This document shows positions 38,401 to 44,948 of a stretch of 64,000 bases of DNA, in pieces. The position numbers and the translations under genes are program-made. The DNA comes from Rhizobiales bacterium 62-47 (GTDB lineage Bacteria; Pseudomonadota; Alphaproteobacteria; Rhizobiales; Xanthobacteraceae), in the NCBI GenBank assembly GCA_001899255.1, contig MKVX01000013.1, positions 372,001-436,000 on the forward strand, in the 5' to 3' direction. Under the pieces are notes generated by a model. It was not told the DNA's origin and did no database searches. It saw only the letters and a program-made list of their open reading frames with translations. The stretch's first letter is position 1. Each line of letters starts with the position of its first letter.

Positions 38401-39419
38401 CCAGCATCTTCTTTGCGGACTGCAACATCACTAAACCCTCCAGCCTCACCACCACCGATTCTGCTCCTCATGGAATCCGGCTGCAAGCCCGGTACGCGCT
38501 CCATCGGCCCCGTGGCTGCATCCATGACCGGCCCTGAGGGCTTCAAGTCCATCTCGCGGACCATCGCAGCGGCGTTCGCAATAGCAGGGTCAATCGCGTC
38601 CGGTGCAGGAGGTGCGCTCGCTTTGATGAAAGCCTCATCGGCCTCACCAGCGACCTTGTTTGCGGCCTCAAGGTCTCCTGCGCGGTAAAGCTTGATGCCC
38701 TTTGCGACCAACGCCAGCGCACCCGCCAACGCGGTGTCCATGACGATGCCCTCAAGCCCATTCTTCAAGCGGCCTTCGGCGGCGCTATCGTCATGCTTGG
38801 CCGCAAGGTAGCCGGTGATGGGATTGGATAGCGCGGGATACTGCTCCACCAGATTGGAGAGGCGCTCCTCATGCGGGTCCATGAAGATTGACCCGGCCAC
38901 TGCGCCTCGGGCGGTTTGTGCTCCGAAGTGCGCTAACTTTCCGGCCTCTGCCGCGTACTCAATACCCTTGGCAACGTATTTGAGTTTCCCGAGGCCCATG
39001 AAGCCGACGCCAAATTGCGCGATGCTCTGAGCAACGCCATTGACCACGCTGTCTTTGCGGAGGTCCTTGCCGCGCTGCTCAATCCAATGCCGCATGGCCC
39101 ATTTGTCGCCAGCGTCGGGCTCTCCGAAGATAAAGTCCTTTGCCTCCAATACCCCCTTGGCCGCGCCGATAGCCGCCGCCTCCGTTGCTGCCCCGATGGC
39201 ATTGGTGCCTGGAGGTGTCACGGCTTGGCGGATGGACGCGAGGGCACCGCTTGGTTGCGGCACGAGGTCCTCGGGGGTGAGGGAGGCGAGAGCATCATCA
39301 ATGGTGATGCCTTGGAGCGCTTCATCAAGTGTTGGCTGGCGCGGTGAGGGCAGCGGCGCGGACGATGGAGTTAAACCGCGGTCGGTGATGGCCGGTTGGT
39401 CAACTAGCGTGGTTGTCAC
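35430..39419 (-). CDS. 1329-aa phage-type protein, probably an ejection/internal virion-like protein
   Basis: This very long protein with a GTG start at 39419 is mostly helical, without signal peptide. Residues 1-300 contain KGVLEAKDFIFGEPDAGDKWAMRHWIEQRGKDL and a hydrophobic patch (GVGFMGLGKLKYVAKGIEYAAEAGK). Residues about 330-445 are Gly/Ser/Asp-rich and look disordered. The rest contains LLRLITPFIKTPTNLMRYG, a membrane-like helix near 965-985 (MTLGIMLAATAISLW) followed by GSGPQDPQEAKQWRAEGNRPFSL, and LDESFAITGHYLRPP. The GSGP(Q/K)DP pattern is typical of large podovirus internal or DNA-ejection proteins; T7 gp16 is 1318 aa. No lytic transglycosylase motif is visible. It is intact over 4 kb. 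Confidence 0.8.
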   Translation of the reverse strand: MTTTLVDQPAITDRGLTPSSAPLPSPRQPTLDEALQGITIDDALASLTPEDLVPQPSGALASIRQAVTPPGTNAIGAATEAAAIGAAKGVLEAKDFIFGEPDAGDKWAMRHWIEQRGKDLRKDSVVNGVAQSIAQFGVGFMGLGKLKYVAKGIEYAAEAGKLAHFGAQTARGAVAGSIFMDPHEERLSNLVEQYPALSNPITGYLAAKHDDSAAEGRLKNGLEGIVMDTALAGALALVAKGIKLYRAGDLEAANKVAGEADEAFIKASAPPAPDAIDPAIANAAAMVREMDLKPSGPVMDAATGPMERVPGLQPDSMRSRIGGGEAGGFSDVAVRKEDAGSVGRNPTNGSGDGPDLVLRDGPIDGNNLSAAHGRNDGHGAEGLQDRSRETGSTERSVEGATGSGGTVEGTGRSIGVDNERGHPSAEDIDHPLKQLRDDTAALTTYGSREDAINAGYTFAPPSSSSSTGIIPWQKLRTTEETQAWMDHFITDHAAFINARRGGDPAGILTDKQVEAMVASRAKAWNENPANLIGMLKAAGDKAPDMAANMETSFLIANKAYQDAYELAARINAENYTGFGSRAEALAALQHRMAMATTMYANGKAIISNAARSMRRMHGEFRFSDQQLANITTADPEQLLKIVNETGGSPQLLAKAGRLTLLQKIVDPIAGMQAANLLWSWKTQVVNAATSTAMLVWRPLETGLGATMLKGLGKLRGDEQMIANASTIRQQSIREVTRLGSTLADGFEAARRAFIEGDSILVPRGQEHFHASGLQADNLTELAQRWRPHETMEDVVSNAMTAAMFGKAALTGSLRMLGAADEFVKTMRYRAVVTAKASLEADQRGLTAGSKDFSDYVSSRLDSAFDDAGRGIDKDAILEAQTSTFQQPYVTGDDTWFGRGWANGYGKLAADHALLRLITPFIKTPTNLMRYGVKLTPGANLLQKEYVRAISGQVGAEAQARAVGQMTLGIMLAATAISLWSKGTLTGSGPQDPQEAKQWRAEGNRPFSLSWTDDRGVRQFFDLNPLDPIASPLVLVADWAAIYTSGRIREDEAHGVGMSLMMAVMNRLKDKTYLKNIGDAINAMRDDNTLESWARRMAPGFLPWSSLMSSINPDPVMHEVRSMADALIAKIPGWSSSLPPARDVFGDPVRVQHGLISRQQHPSALTTSLDESFAITGHYLRPPAPRSESTGGVDLRDFILKDGRTAYDRYQELAGRPSAGAAPLREMLSALVQSKGFKALPHGAPAEDGTKSGMIMDVVSKYRRAAFKVLLSESPELRQAVVQRKLDISKAIAVGAKDVREVADRAKVNTFGRLLRSYGITLPSVSTPPQ
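38093..38428 (-). CDS. Nested small membrane protein gene in the +1 frame of the 1329-aa gene
   Basis: This 111-aa frame starts MLQSAKKMLAVLVAIPLTGAVMVLTWSYVMVPLME. A GGAGGG ribosome site lies seven bases before its ATG. One clear N-terminal membrane helix (residues 8-30) is followed by a helical, coiled-coil-like region (RIAAERQAAQNAAWKEQQEAAARSKALDAALASI) and a Ser/Thr/Pro tail. It overlaps codons 331-443 of the large gene, exactly where that protein becomes low-complexity, as expected if the small frame is the one under selection. The topology resembles an inner-membrane spanin (Rz-like) or a small lysis/ejection factor. It is not a proven gene. Confidence 0.6.
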   Translation of the reverse strand: MLQSAKKMLAVLVAIPLTGAVMVLTWSYVMVPLMETTFPPRMAAMMGMEPRAYRIAAERQAAQNAAWKEQQEAAARSKALDAALASITREDIQAQKTLTTPSSNSETTPPR

Positions 39420-39537
39420 GGTGGCTGCCTTTCAAAGTTCAAACTGACGATCTCCCCGTACACGGTAAGTCGCGCGGTGGCGGGTTTCGGAGAGGAAGTG
39501 GTGGCTGGAATGCGGGGGATGGAGTTCCTTTGCCGCG

Positions 39538-39554
39538 CTCATAGTAAGTGGCAA
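39538..39554 (-). promoter_or_regulatory. Candidate single-subunit-RNAP promoter 3
   Basis: Read on the minus strand this is TTGCCACTTACTATGAG, sharing 14 of 17 positions with the site at 31580-31596. It points to the 1329-aa gene, about 120 bases upstream of its start. Confidence 0.35.
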
Positions 39555-39597
39555 TGCTAAGTCACTGACTTTTCGCGATGACAGCCAAAGGGAATCC

Positions 39598-39659
39598 GTC
39601 CGTAAGGGTATGCCTTAGCGGTCAGTCCGAGTGTCCGCATAAGGGCTGTCCGTAAGGGT
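39598..39659. repeat. Three GTCCG-TAAGGG repeats upstream of the recombinase
   Basis: GTCCGTAAGGGT occurs at 39598-39609 and 39648-39659, exactly 50 bp apart, and GTCCGCATAAGGG at 39633-39645. The last copy also forms an inverted pair with TACGGAC at 39672-39678, flanking the -35 box. These are likely binding sites for a regulator or for the recombinase. Confidence 0.7.
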
Positions 39660-39688
39660 TGACAACGAGTCTACGGACGGAATATATA
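39659..39688 (+). promoter_or_regulatory. Sigma-70 promoter of the serine recombinase
   Basis: TTGACA (39659-39664) and a -10 of ATATAT or TATATA (39682-39688) with 17-18 bases between them form a near-consensus promoter. The -35 lies inside the inverted repeat GTCCGTA-N17-TACGGAC, so repression by a bound protein is likely. Confidence 0.7.
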
Positions 39689-39724
39689 TGGACATTACTC
39701 TAACGGTCACATGGAGGATGTCCG

Positions 39725-40375
39725 ATGGCTACGGTGCTTTATGCTCGCGTCTCCACCCGTGAGCAGACCCTTGCGCATCAGCGAAGTCAGGCTGAGGCGG
39801 CAGGCTTCAAGATCGATACGGTGGTGGCAGACCAAGGCGTGTCAGGCATCACTACCAAACTGGCGGAACGGGCTGAGGGCAAACGGCTCTATGACATGCT
39901 GCGGGCAGGCGACACGCTGGTAGTGCGCTGGGTGGACCGCCTTGGCCGCAACTATGAGGATGTGAGCGACACCATCCGCGAGTTCATGCGGCGCGGCGTC
40001 ATCATCCGCACCGTCATCAACGGCATGACCTTCGACGGGGCCACCAAGGACCCGATGCAGCAAGCGGTGCGGGATGCTTTGATTGGCTTCATGGCGGCTC
40101 TTTCGCAGGCACAGGCAGAGGCCACTAAGGAAGCACAGCGAGCGGGCATTGAGTACGCGAAGGCGGCGGATGGCGTCGCGTACCTGGGCCGGAAGCCGAG
40201 CTATTCGCGCGACCAGTTAAGCCACGTGGTGGAGATGTTGGCGAGGGAGGTCAACACCAGCACCATTGCTCGCGAGGTCGGCTTGAGCAGACAGACGGTG
40301 TTGCGCATCAAGGATGACCCTGCGGCGGCAGAGGGATTGCTCGCGAAGTGGCAGGCTAAGGGGAGGGCCGCCTAG
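39725..40375 (+). CDS. Serine recombinase (resolvase/invertase family)
   Basis: This 216-aa protein has the catalytic Ser10 in VLYARVSTREQTLAHQRSQAEAAGF. The resolvase active-site arginines lie in VVRWVDRLGRNYEDV. The long E-helix is followed by a C-terminal helix-turn-helix (NTSTIAREVGLSRQTVLRIKDD) that binds DNA. It is full length for the small resolvases. The start at 39725 follows GGAGGATG. On a tRNA island that already has a tyrosine integrase, it may resolve multimers or invert a segment; no inverted res-type site pair was found. Confidence 0.92.
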   Translation: MATVLYARVSTREQTLAHQRSQAEAAGFKIDTVVADQGVSGITTKLAERAEGKRLYDMLRAGDTLVVRWVDRLGRNYEDVSDTIREFMRRGVIIRTVINGMTFDGATKDPMQQAVRDALIGFMAALSQAQAEATKEAQRAGIEYAKAADGVAYLGRKPSYSRDQLSHVVEMLAREVNTSTIAREVGLSRQTVLRIKDDPAAAEGLLAKWQAKGRAA

Positions 40376-40573
40376 CGGCGACCTTCCTTCACGTTTGCGC
40401 CCGGTGGCCAGACCGCGAAGGGGCCACGGGGGAAATTCGCTGTGCAGCCTCCACGTCTCACCCTTCGTGTATGTGCCCCTCAAAATTGTCCGGCACAAAG
40501 AGCCTTCAGACTCCAGCCTGCGGCTGTTAAAGGTTTAAAATTCGAGTCGGAATGGGCTGGGCGGAGACAGCAT

Positions 40574-41533
40574 ATGGCTGTATTTGATCTTTTCTCAAAA
40601 AGACGGCAGCGGGAGCAAGGTAACACGCCCGACGTTTATACATACGACGAAATTCCGCGCGGTCTTAGAACGCAGATAGTTCAAATCTGGAGCGAGGTGA
40701 TTGGTGGTCCGCATTTGTCTAACTATGCAGAGCAAAATCAATCCGACCAAATATATTACGCCATTGCACAGGTACTTCGACGCGAGTACAGCGTATTCCT
40801 GCTGTCACCGGACCGGCATCTAGATCCTCACGAAGAGACTCACGGATACCGAGACCTTTGCCCGTGGTTTCTGTCAGAAACAAACCCGGATCGAGTGCTT
40901 GATGCGGTAGAGCTGACGTTTCGTGCGATAGAGACCTTCTGCGCTAAGAAGTATTACCGTGGTAGGGCGAATGCCTCTAATGTGGCCGCAGAGGCGGTGA
41001 AAGAGTTAAATATTCGCTTCAACGAGCACGGTGTCGGCTATCAATTTTCTGATGGTCAGATTGTCCGCGTAGACTCGCAGTTGATCCATAAAGAGGCGGT
41101 GCTCCCCGCGTTGGCAGTCTTGCGTGCACCCGAGTTTGCAAATGCGCAAAGGGAGTTCTTCAGCGCCTTTGACCACTTCAGACACGGCAGAAAGCAAGAA
41201 GCGCTTGTCGACTGCTACAAGTGCTTTGAAAGCACCATGAAGGTAATATGTGGCAAACGCCGCTGGGAGTTCGATACCAGGGCGTCCGCATCTGACCTAG
41301 TCAGAATATGCTTCGATAATGGCCTTATTCCCTCCTATTGGCAGGCTCATTTTGCGGGATTGAGAAGCGTTCTAGAGTCGGCCATCTCGACGCCTCGAAA
41401 TAGGCAGGCGGGCCATGGCGCTGGATCAGGATCGCCGCCGGAAATACCTAACGAGTTAGTCTCCTATGTTTTGCACATGACAGCGGCCACGGTGCTTTTT
41501 CTTTCGGAATCCGAGAAAAGGTTGTCCGCCTAG
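40574..41533 (+). CDS. AbiJ-NTD4-like/STM4504 family protein, possible phage defence
   Basis: This 319-aa soluble protein starts MAVFDLFSKRRQREQG at 40574. The N-terminal half (TYDEIPRGLRTQIVQIWSEVIGG, ETHGYRDLCPWFLSE, VLDAVELTFRAIETFC) matches the AbiJ N-terminal domain 4 pattern. The C-terminal half has the conserved HFRHGRKQEALVDCYKCFESTMKVICGKRRW and RNRQAGHGAGSGSPPEIP segments of the STM4504/CBY_0614 group (a HEPN-like helical domain is possible). Relatives are found in abortive-infection systems. Base composition is clearly more AT-rich than the neighbours, marking it as cargo. It sits last before the right attachment site. Confidence 0.72.
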   Translation: MAVFDLFSKRRQREQGNTPDVYTYDEIPRGLRTQIVQIWSEVIGGPHLSNYAEQNQSDQIYYAIAQVLRREYSVFLLSPDRHLDPHEETHGYRDLCPWFLSETNPDRVLDAVELTFRAIETFCAKKYYRGRANASNVAAEAVKELNIRFNEHGVGYQFSDGQIVRVDSQLIHKEAVLPALAVLRAPEFANAQREFFSAFDHFRHGRKQEALVDCYKCFESTMKVICGKRRWEFDTRASASDLVRICFDNGLIPSYWQAHFAGLRSVLESAISTPRNRQAGHGAGSGSPPEIPNELVSYVLHMTAATVLFLSESEKRLSA

Positions 41534-42035
41534 CGCTCCAGCCAGTAGAGCCCGATCTAACTGCGGTGAGGCACGAGTACTAAGAACGATAACGGTCGCG
41601 TGGAAGTCTTTTGCGTCTCACTCTGCGCTAACCGACTGATACAACTTAGTCATCTTGGCCCCCTAGGGAGCGCCACGCGCGTTTTTTTTGGCGTTGTATT
41701 AATTTGTCCCACTCCAGTTTTCAGTGGGACACCGTGTGTACCTCGTACGTTCCCCCGCGTGGATCGGATAGCTTCGCTAGCGCGTCAACTACGGGTCGCG
41801 CTGTCGGAGGCTCTTGGAATGTGGTCTAGCTCTGTGTGGGGCCTTCTAAGCCTCGCCGTATCTTGTGCCTTGACGATGATCAGCGTGTCGCCCGAGTCGG
41901 AATGGCAGAAGCCACTCCAGCACGGGACGGAGTTTTTTTGTTGCCACGCTCATTGTTTTTTGTTGGCCTCTCCACACCAAAACAACCCGCGCCGTCGTTC
42001 TACGTAGCCTGAGGCGCCCATTTGTGTTGGTGAAA
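41534..42035. other. Right island boundary region
   Basis: About 500 bases without a convincing gene. It holds the right attachment core (41660-41675), the T-run that probably terminated the tRNA before integration (41683-41690) and an 8-bp hairpin GTCCCACT...AGTGGGAC (41706-41730). Open frames here lack ribosome sites. Confidence 0.55.
41660..41675. other. Right attachment site (attR core)
   Basis: CCCCTAGGGAGCGCCA is identical to the 3' end of tRNA-Glu (29784-29799). It is followed at once by CGCGCG and an eight-T run, fitting the original downstream flank of the tRNA. Confidence 0.88.
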
Positions 42036-42635
42036 ATGTTAGAGCCCTCTCACGTAGTCGTTCTAGGTCTCGCGATCGCACTAGCCGGTGCGGTTTGGAT
42101 GCATGTTCAGCGATCTCCTCAAACAAATCGAGAAGCCAAGCCAGCGACATCGAACAACTCCGTGCCATCTCTGTTACCAGATGACGGAGGTCCAATTACT
42201 TGGCTGCGAGGCCAATACATTTTCGGCGCAAGTGGCGACGAAAACGGCATGCGCATACAGACATTTCAAGCGGCAGGAGAGAACAAATCGAACGAGTTTG
42301 TTCGGCCATTGGATGGCTATGTTCGCTCCGAGATTACGGGCAAGCAGTTCCAGATCCTTGTCAATGACAATGGGACATTGGTCTCGTCTGCGGGTTACGG
42401 AATTCCGGCGGACCAACAATTCAATATTGGAGCGCGACTTGTCGAGCCGACCAGCGCCGGGATAAGTGGCCCAGAGTTCATTCGCGATTTTGGCCAAATG
42501 ACTTTCGTGTTCAAATATGGAAATCACACCTACACTAAAAAGTTTTCGCCGGAAGAAATTGAGGCGGAAGTCTACCGCATGGAAAAGGACCTTCGGCCGA
42601 AACCGATGCTCGGTGCAGGCGCCCGCAAATACTAA
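42036..42635 (+). CDS. Hypothetical membrane-anchored protein
   Basis: This protein has about 199 aa from the ATG at 42036; GTG/TTG starts just upstream add up to four residues. An N-terminal membrane helix (HVVVLGLAIALAGAVWMHV) is followed by a hydrophilic exported domain with GGPITWLRGQYIFGASGDENGMRIQTFQ and FQILVNDNGTLVSSAGYGIPADQQFNIGARL. No family is recognised. It lies between attR and a broken integrase and is AT-richer than the core genome, so it is probably foreign too. Confidence 0.65.
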   Translation: MLEPSHVVVLGLAIALAGAVWMHVQRSPQTNREAKPATSNNSVPSLLPDDGGPITWLRGQYIFGASGDENGMRIQTFQAAGENKSNEFVRPLDGYVRSEITGKQFQILVNDNGTLVSSAGYGIPADQQFNIGARLVEPTSAGISGPEFIRDFGQMTFVFKYGNHTYTKKFSPEEIEAEVYRMEKDLRPKPMLGAGARKY

Positions 42636-42641
42636 GACCCG

Positions 42642-43014
42642 TCACCCTGTCAGCTTCGCCATAGCCGAGTCAGCCGTTTTTTTCCTACTCGCCGCCTTTG
42701 TGTAGCGCTCGACCTCTTCCAAGGTCTAGTGGCCAGTGATCGCCATAATCTCGTGCGTTGTCGCGCCGGCCTCGGCTAGTGCGGTCGATGTGGCTTTGCG
42801 GATACCATGTGCGGAGCCATGCGGCAGATCGGCTTGCCGACACCAATCCTTGAACTTGTTTCCGAACCCGTTTGCCGTGAACGGCTTGCCAAACTCGGTG
42901 AGCAAGAACGTCATGTTGGTGCCAACCTTCGCCGTCGCAATGTTCTCGGCGAGCGCCGGATGCAATGGAATATCGATGTCGATCGGATTGCGGTGCTCGT
43001 TCTTTGCTGAACGC
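42642..43014 (-). pseudogene. Broken tyrosine integrase fragment related to the island integrase
   Basis: The catalytic half of an integrase is nearly identical in places to the island enzyme: KNEHRNPIDIDIPLHP, FLLTEFGKPFTANGFGNKFKDWCRQADLPHGSAHGIRKATSTALAE, MAITGH. The frame is interrupted by TAG directly after GH (around 42728), just before TLEEVERYTKAAS with the catalytic Tyr, and stops after SAMAKLTG. The N-terminal half is missing: the homology stops at about 43014. It is the scar of an older element at this site. Confidence 0.88.
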
Positions 43015-43057
43015 GCCGGGGTATCAGACAGCAGGTCTCGAACGGCGGGCGGAGCAC

Positions 43058-43468
43058 CTAAGCGACCTGACCTTCTTCAGAAGTCTCAGGTTGGCGCGCC
43101 GGCGCGGGCTCTCGCTGCCAGGGCCAGCGGCCCTCTATCTCCAGCGTCAAGGTCCAGCCCAGGAAGGTGCGGACCAGAACGAGACCGGCGAGAAGGCCCA
43201 GGCTCACAAAAGTCAGCTCGATCGCGATCGTTTTCACGATATCCGCGGCGACCAGAACCTCAAGACCGAGCAAGAGCGATCGCCCGATGCTGATCTTGTA
43301 GCTGTCGTAGCGAGACTTGATGCCGCGCCCAAACAAGTACCGGGCGGACCAGATGATCCCCACGACGATGATGAAGACGCCAAAAATCTCGATGCCGACG
43401 CCGATGAGATGAATCCAATAGCTGGTGGCCGTTTCGAAGGGAGGCGAACCTTCGGACGCGGAATTCAT
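43058..43468 (-). CDS. DUF1622 family membrane protein
   Basis: This 136-aa protein starts at 43468 (MNSASEGSPPFETATSYWIHL). Three membrane segments are visible: GVGIEIFGVFIIVVGIIWSA, the stretch SLLLGLEVLVAADIVKTIAIE, and LTFVSLGLLAGLVLVRTFLGW. The basic loop RYLFGRGIKSRYDSYKISIGRSLLLGLE is a DUF1622 signature. The function is unknown; relatives are found near stress or anaerobic genes. It is divergent from the DUF2254 gene with a FixK-type box between them. Confidence 0.87.
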   Translation of the reverse strand: MNSASEGSPPFETATSYWIHLIGVGIEIFGVFIIVVGIIWSARYLFGRGIKSRYDSYKISIGRSLLLGLEVLVAADIVKTIAIELTFVSLGLLAGLVLVRTFLGWTLTLEIEGRWPWQREPAPARQPETSEEGQVA

Positions 43469-43564
43469 GGTCCAGATCCCCGTGCGCGATGCCGTCCCGT
43501 TACAGCGCCTTCCGACGTTCATCGGAGGTGCTGCCATCGAATCCACGGGCTGACGGGCGCACCA

Positions 43565-43578
43565 TTGATCGAGATCAA
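43565..43578. promoter_or_regulatory. FNR/FixK box 1 (TTGATCGAGATCAA)
   Basis: This perfect palindromic TTGAT-N4-ATCAA lies between the divergent DUF1622 and DUF2254 genes, 72-97 bases from either start codon. It is the canonical anaerobox bound by FNR/FixK. Confidence 0.8.
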
Positions 43579-43649
43579 TAAATCGCAGGTAATCGCGAAG
43601 ATGCTCGACCAGCCAAAGATCTGGATACTGACGACGGAAAGGAAGTGGA

Positions 43650-44948
43650 ATGCAGCTCTGGCTGATCCCCACGCTTTACGCCGCTGCGAGCATCGCTGCC
43701 GGCTTTCTGGTGCCGCGCCTCGAGTCGAGGTTTGTGGCCGTCAGTCTCAATCTGTCGACGTCCTCCGCACAGGCGTACCTGTCCGCGGTCGCCTCGGGCA
43801 TGATGGCGCTGACCGGTATTGTCTTTTCGATTGCCTTTGTGCTCGTTCAGTTCAATGCCGTGGTCTATTCGCCGCGCCTCGTCGTCTGGTTCGCACGCGA
43901 TCGGCTGCTGTTTCACTCGCTCGGCATGTTTGTCGCGACCTTCATGTACAGCCTCGCCACCCTGGCCTGGGTCGATCGCCAGGGGACGCAAGGCGTGCCC
44001 TTTCTGTCAGCGGCAATCGTGGCGGCCATGCTGGTGGCCAGCGTGCTGATGCTCGCCCAACTCGTCCAACGTTTGAACAATCTTCAGATCATGCGCGTGC
44101 TGCAGTCACTCGGAGATACGGGCCGGCAAGTCATCGTCAGCACGTATCAGGCCGCCCAATGGTCGACTTCCGGAAAGACCAGTGGAATGCAGGGGAAAAC
44201 TGCACGATCGGAGTTGGTCGTCAGGCACGTCGGAAATCCGCAGTCGGTGACCTCGATCGATATCGCGCGGTTGGTCGGCCATGCCCGACAGCTCGGTGGA
44301 GTCATTACGATGGAGTGCGGTGTTGGCGACACGCTGCTCGTGGATAGCGTGATCCTGCGCGCCAGCGGCGCGACGGCTGCCATTTCCGATAAGGAACTTG
44401 CCGCGTGCGTCCATCTCGACGATCAGCGAACCTTCGAGCAGGATCCGAAATATGCCATGCGCCTCTTGGTCGATGTCGCAATCAAGGCGTTGTCCCCGGC
44501 AATCAACGACCCGACGACTGCGGTGCAGGCCATCGACCAGATCGAGGATCTGCTGCGGCGGTTGGCAAAATGCGACCTGGAGGCCTGTCGCGCCTACGAT
44601 CATGGCGGTATCCTCAGGGTGATCTATCGAATGCCGACCTGGGAGGATTATCTCGCGCTCGCCTTTGACGAGATCCGGCAGTTCGGGTCGACGTCCATTC
44701 AGGTGATGCGCCGCCTGCGCGCTGCGCTGACCGACCTTGTCGAATGCGTCGGCGACGAGCGCGCGACGATGGTTCGCGCTTACCTTGCTCATCTAGACTC
44801 CGGAATCGAGCGATCGACTTTCGATCCTCAGGATCGCGCCGCGGCCCGTGTTGAAGACCGCCAGGGGCTCGGATTGTCGCACCGACACGATGGTGGAGAG
44901 CAAGTTTTGGCAGGGCAGGTCGAGCAGAAGGGACAGGCGGCATCGTGA
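43650..44948 (+). CDS. DUF2254 family membrane protein
   Basis: This 432-aa protein has four N-terminal membrane helices (from MQLWLIPTLYAAASIAAGFLVPRLESRF to ASVLMLAQLVQRL). A large cytoplasmic domain follows with the conserved GYVR-like region replaced here by VTSIDIARLVGHARQLGGVITMECGVGDTL and the family segment IKALSPAINDPTTAVQAIDQIEDLLRRLA. The start at 43650 follows GGAAGTGG. The stop overlaps the next GTG start, so at least three genes (43650-46698) form one operon. Function is unknown; members are predicted inner-membrane proteins. Confidence 0.9.
   Translation: MQLWLIPTLYAAASIAAGFLVPRLESRFVAVSLNLSTSSAQAYLSAVASGMMALTGIVFSIAFVLVQFNAVVYSPRLVVWFARDRLLFHSLGMFVATFMYSLATLAWVDRQGTQGVPFLSAAIVAAMLVASVLMLAQLVQRLNNLQIMRVLQSLGDTGRQVIVSTYQAAQWSTSGKTSGMQGKTARSELVVRHVGNPQSVTSIDIARLVGHARQLGGVITMECGVGDTLLVDSVILRASGATAAISDKELAACVHLDDQRTFEQDPKYAMRLLVDVAIKALSPAINDPTTAVQAIDQIEDLLRRLAKCDLEACRAYDHGGILRVIYRMPTWEDYLALAFDEIRQFGSTSIQVMRRLRAALTDLVECVGDERATMVRAYLAHLDSGIERSTFDPQDRAAARVEDRQGLGLSHRHDGGEQVLAGQVEQKGQAAS

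Larger units (their letters stand above)
39420..39724. other. Divergent control region between the 1329-aa gene and the recombinase
   Basis: This 305-base region has no gene. It holds a candidate phage-type promoter towards the large gene, three GTCCG(CA)TAAGGG repeats, and a near-consensus sigma-70 promoter towards the recombinase. Confidence 0.7.

Noticed and set aside
37951-38688. 245-codon plus-strand frame opposite the 1329-aa gene
   Set aside because: Ser/Pro/Arg-rich shadow without ribosome site; the minus-strand nested frame in the same region has far better evidence.
29725-41675. Calling the island a complete prophage
   Set aside because: No capsid, portal, terminase, tail, holin/endolysin pair or replication genes can be found in the interval, so the term would overstate it.
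41706-41730. Hairpin GTCCCACT...AGTGGGAC downstream of attR as a terminator
   Set aside because: Perfect stem but no T-run on either side and not placed after a gene; left as an unexplained palindrome.
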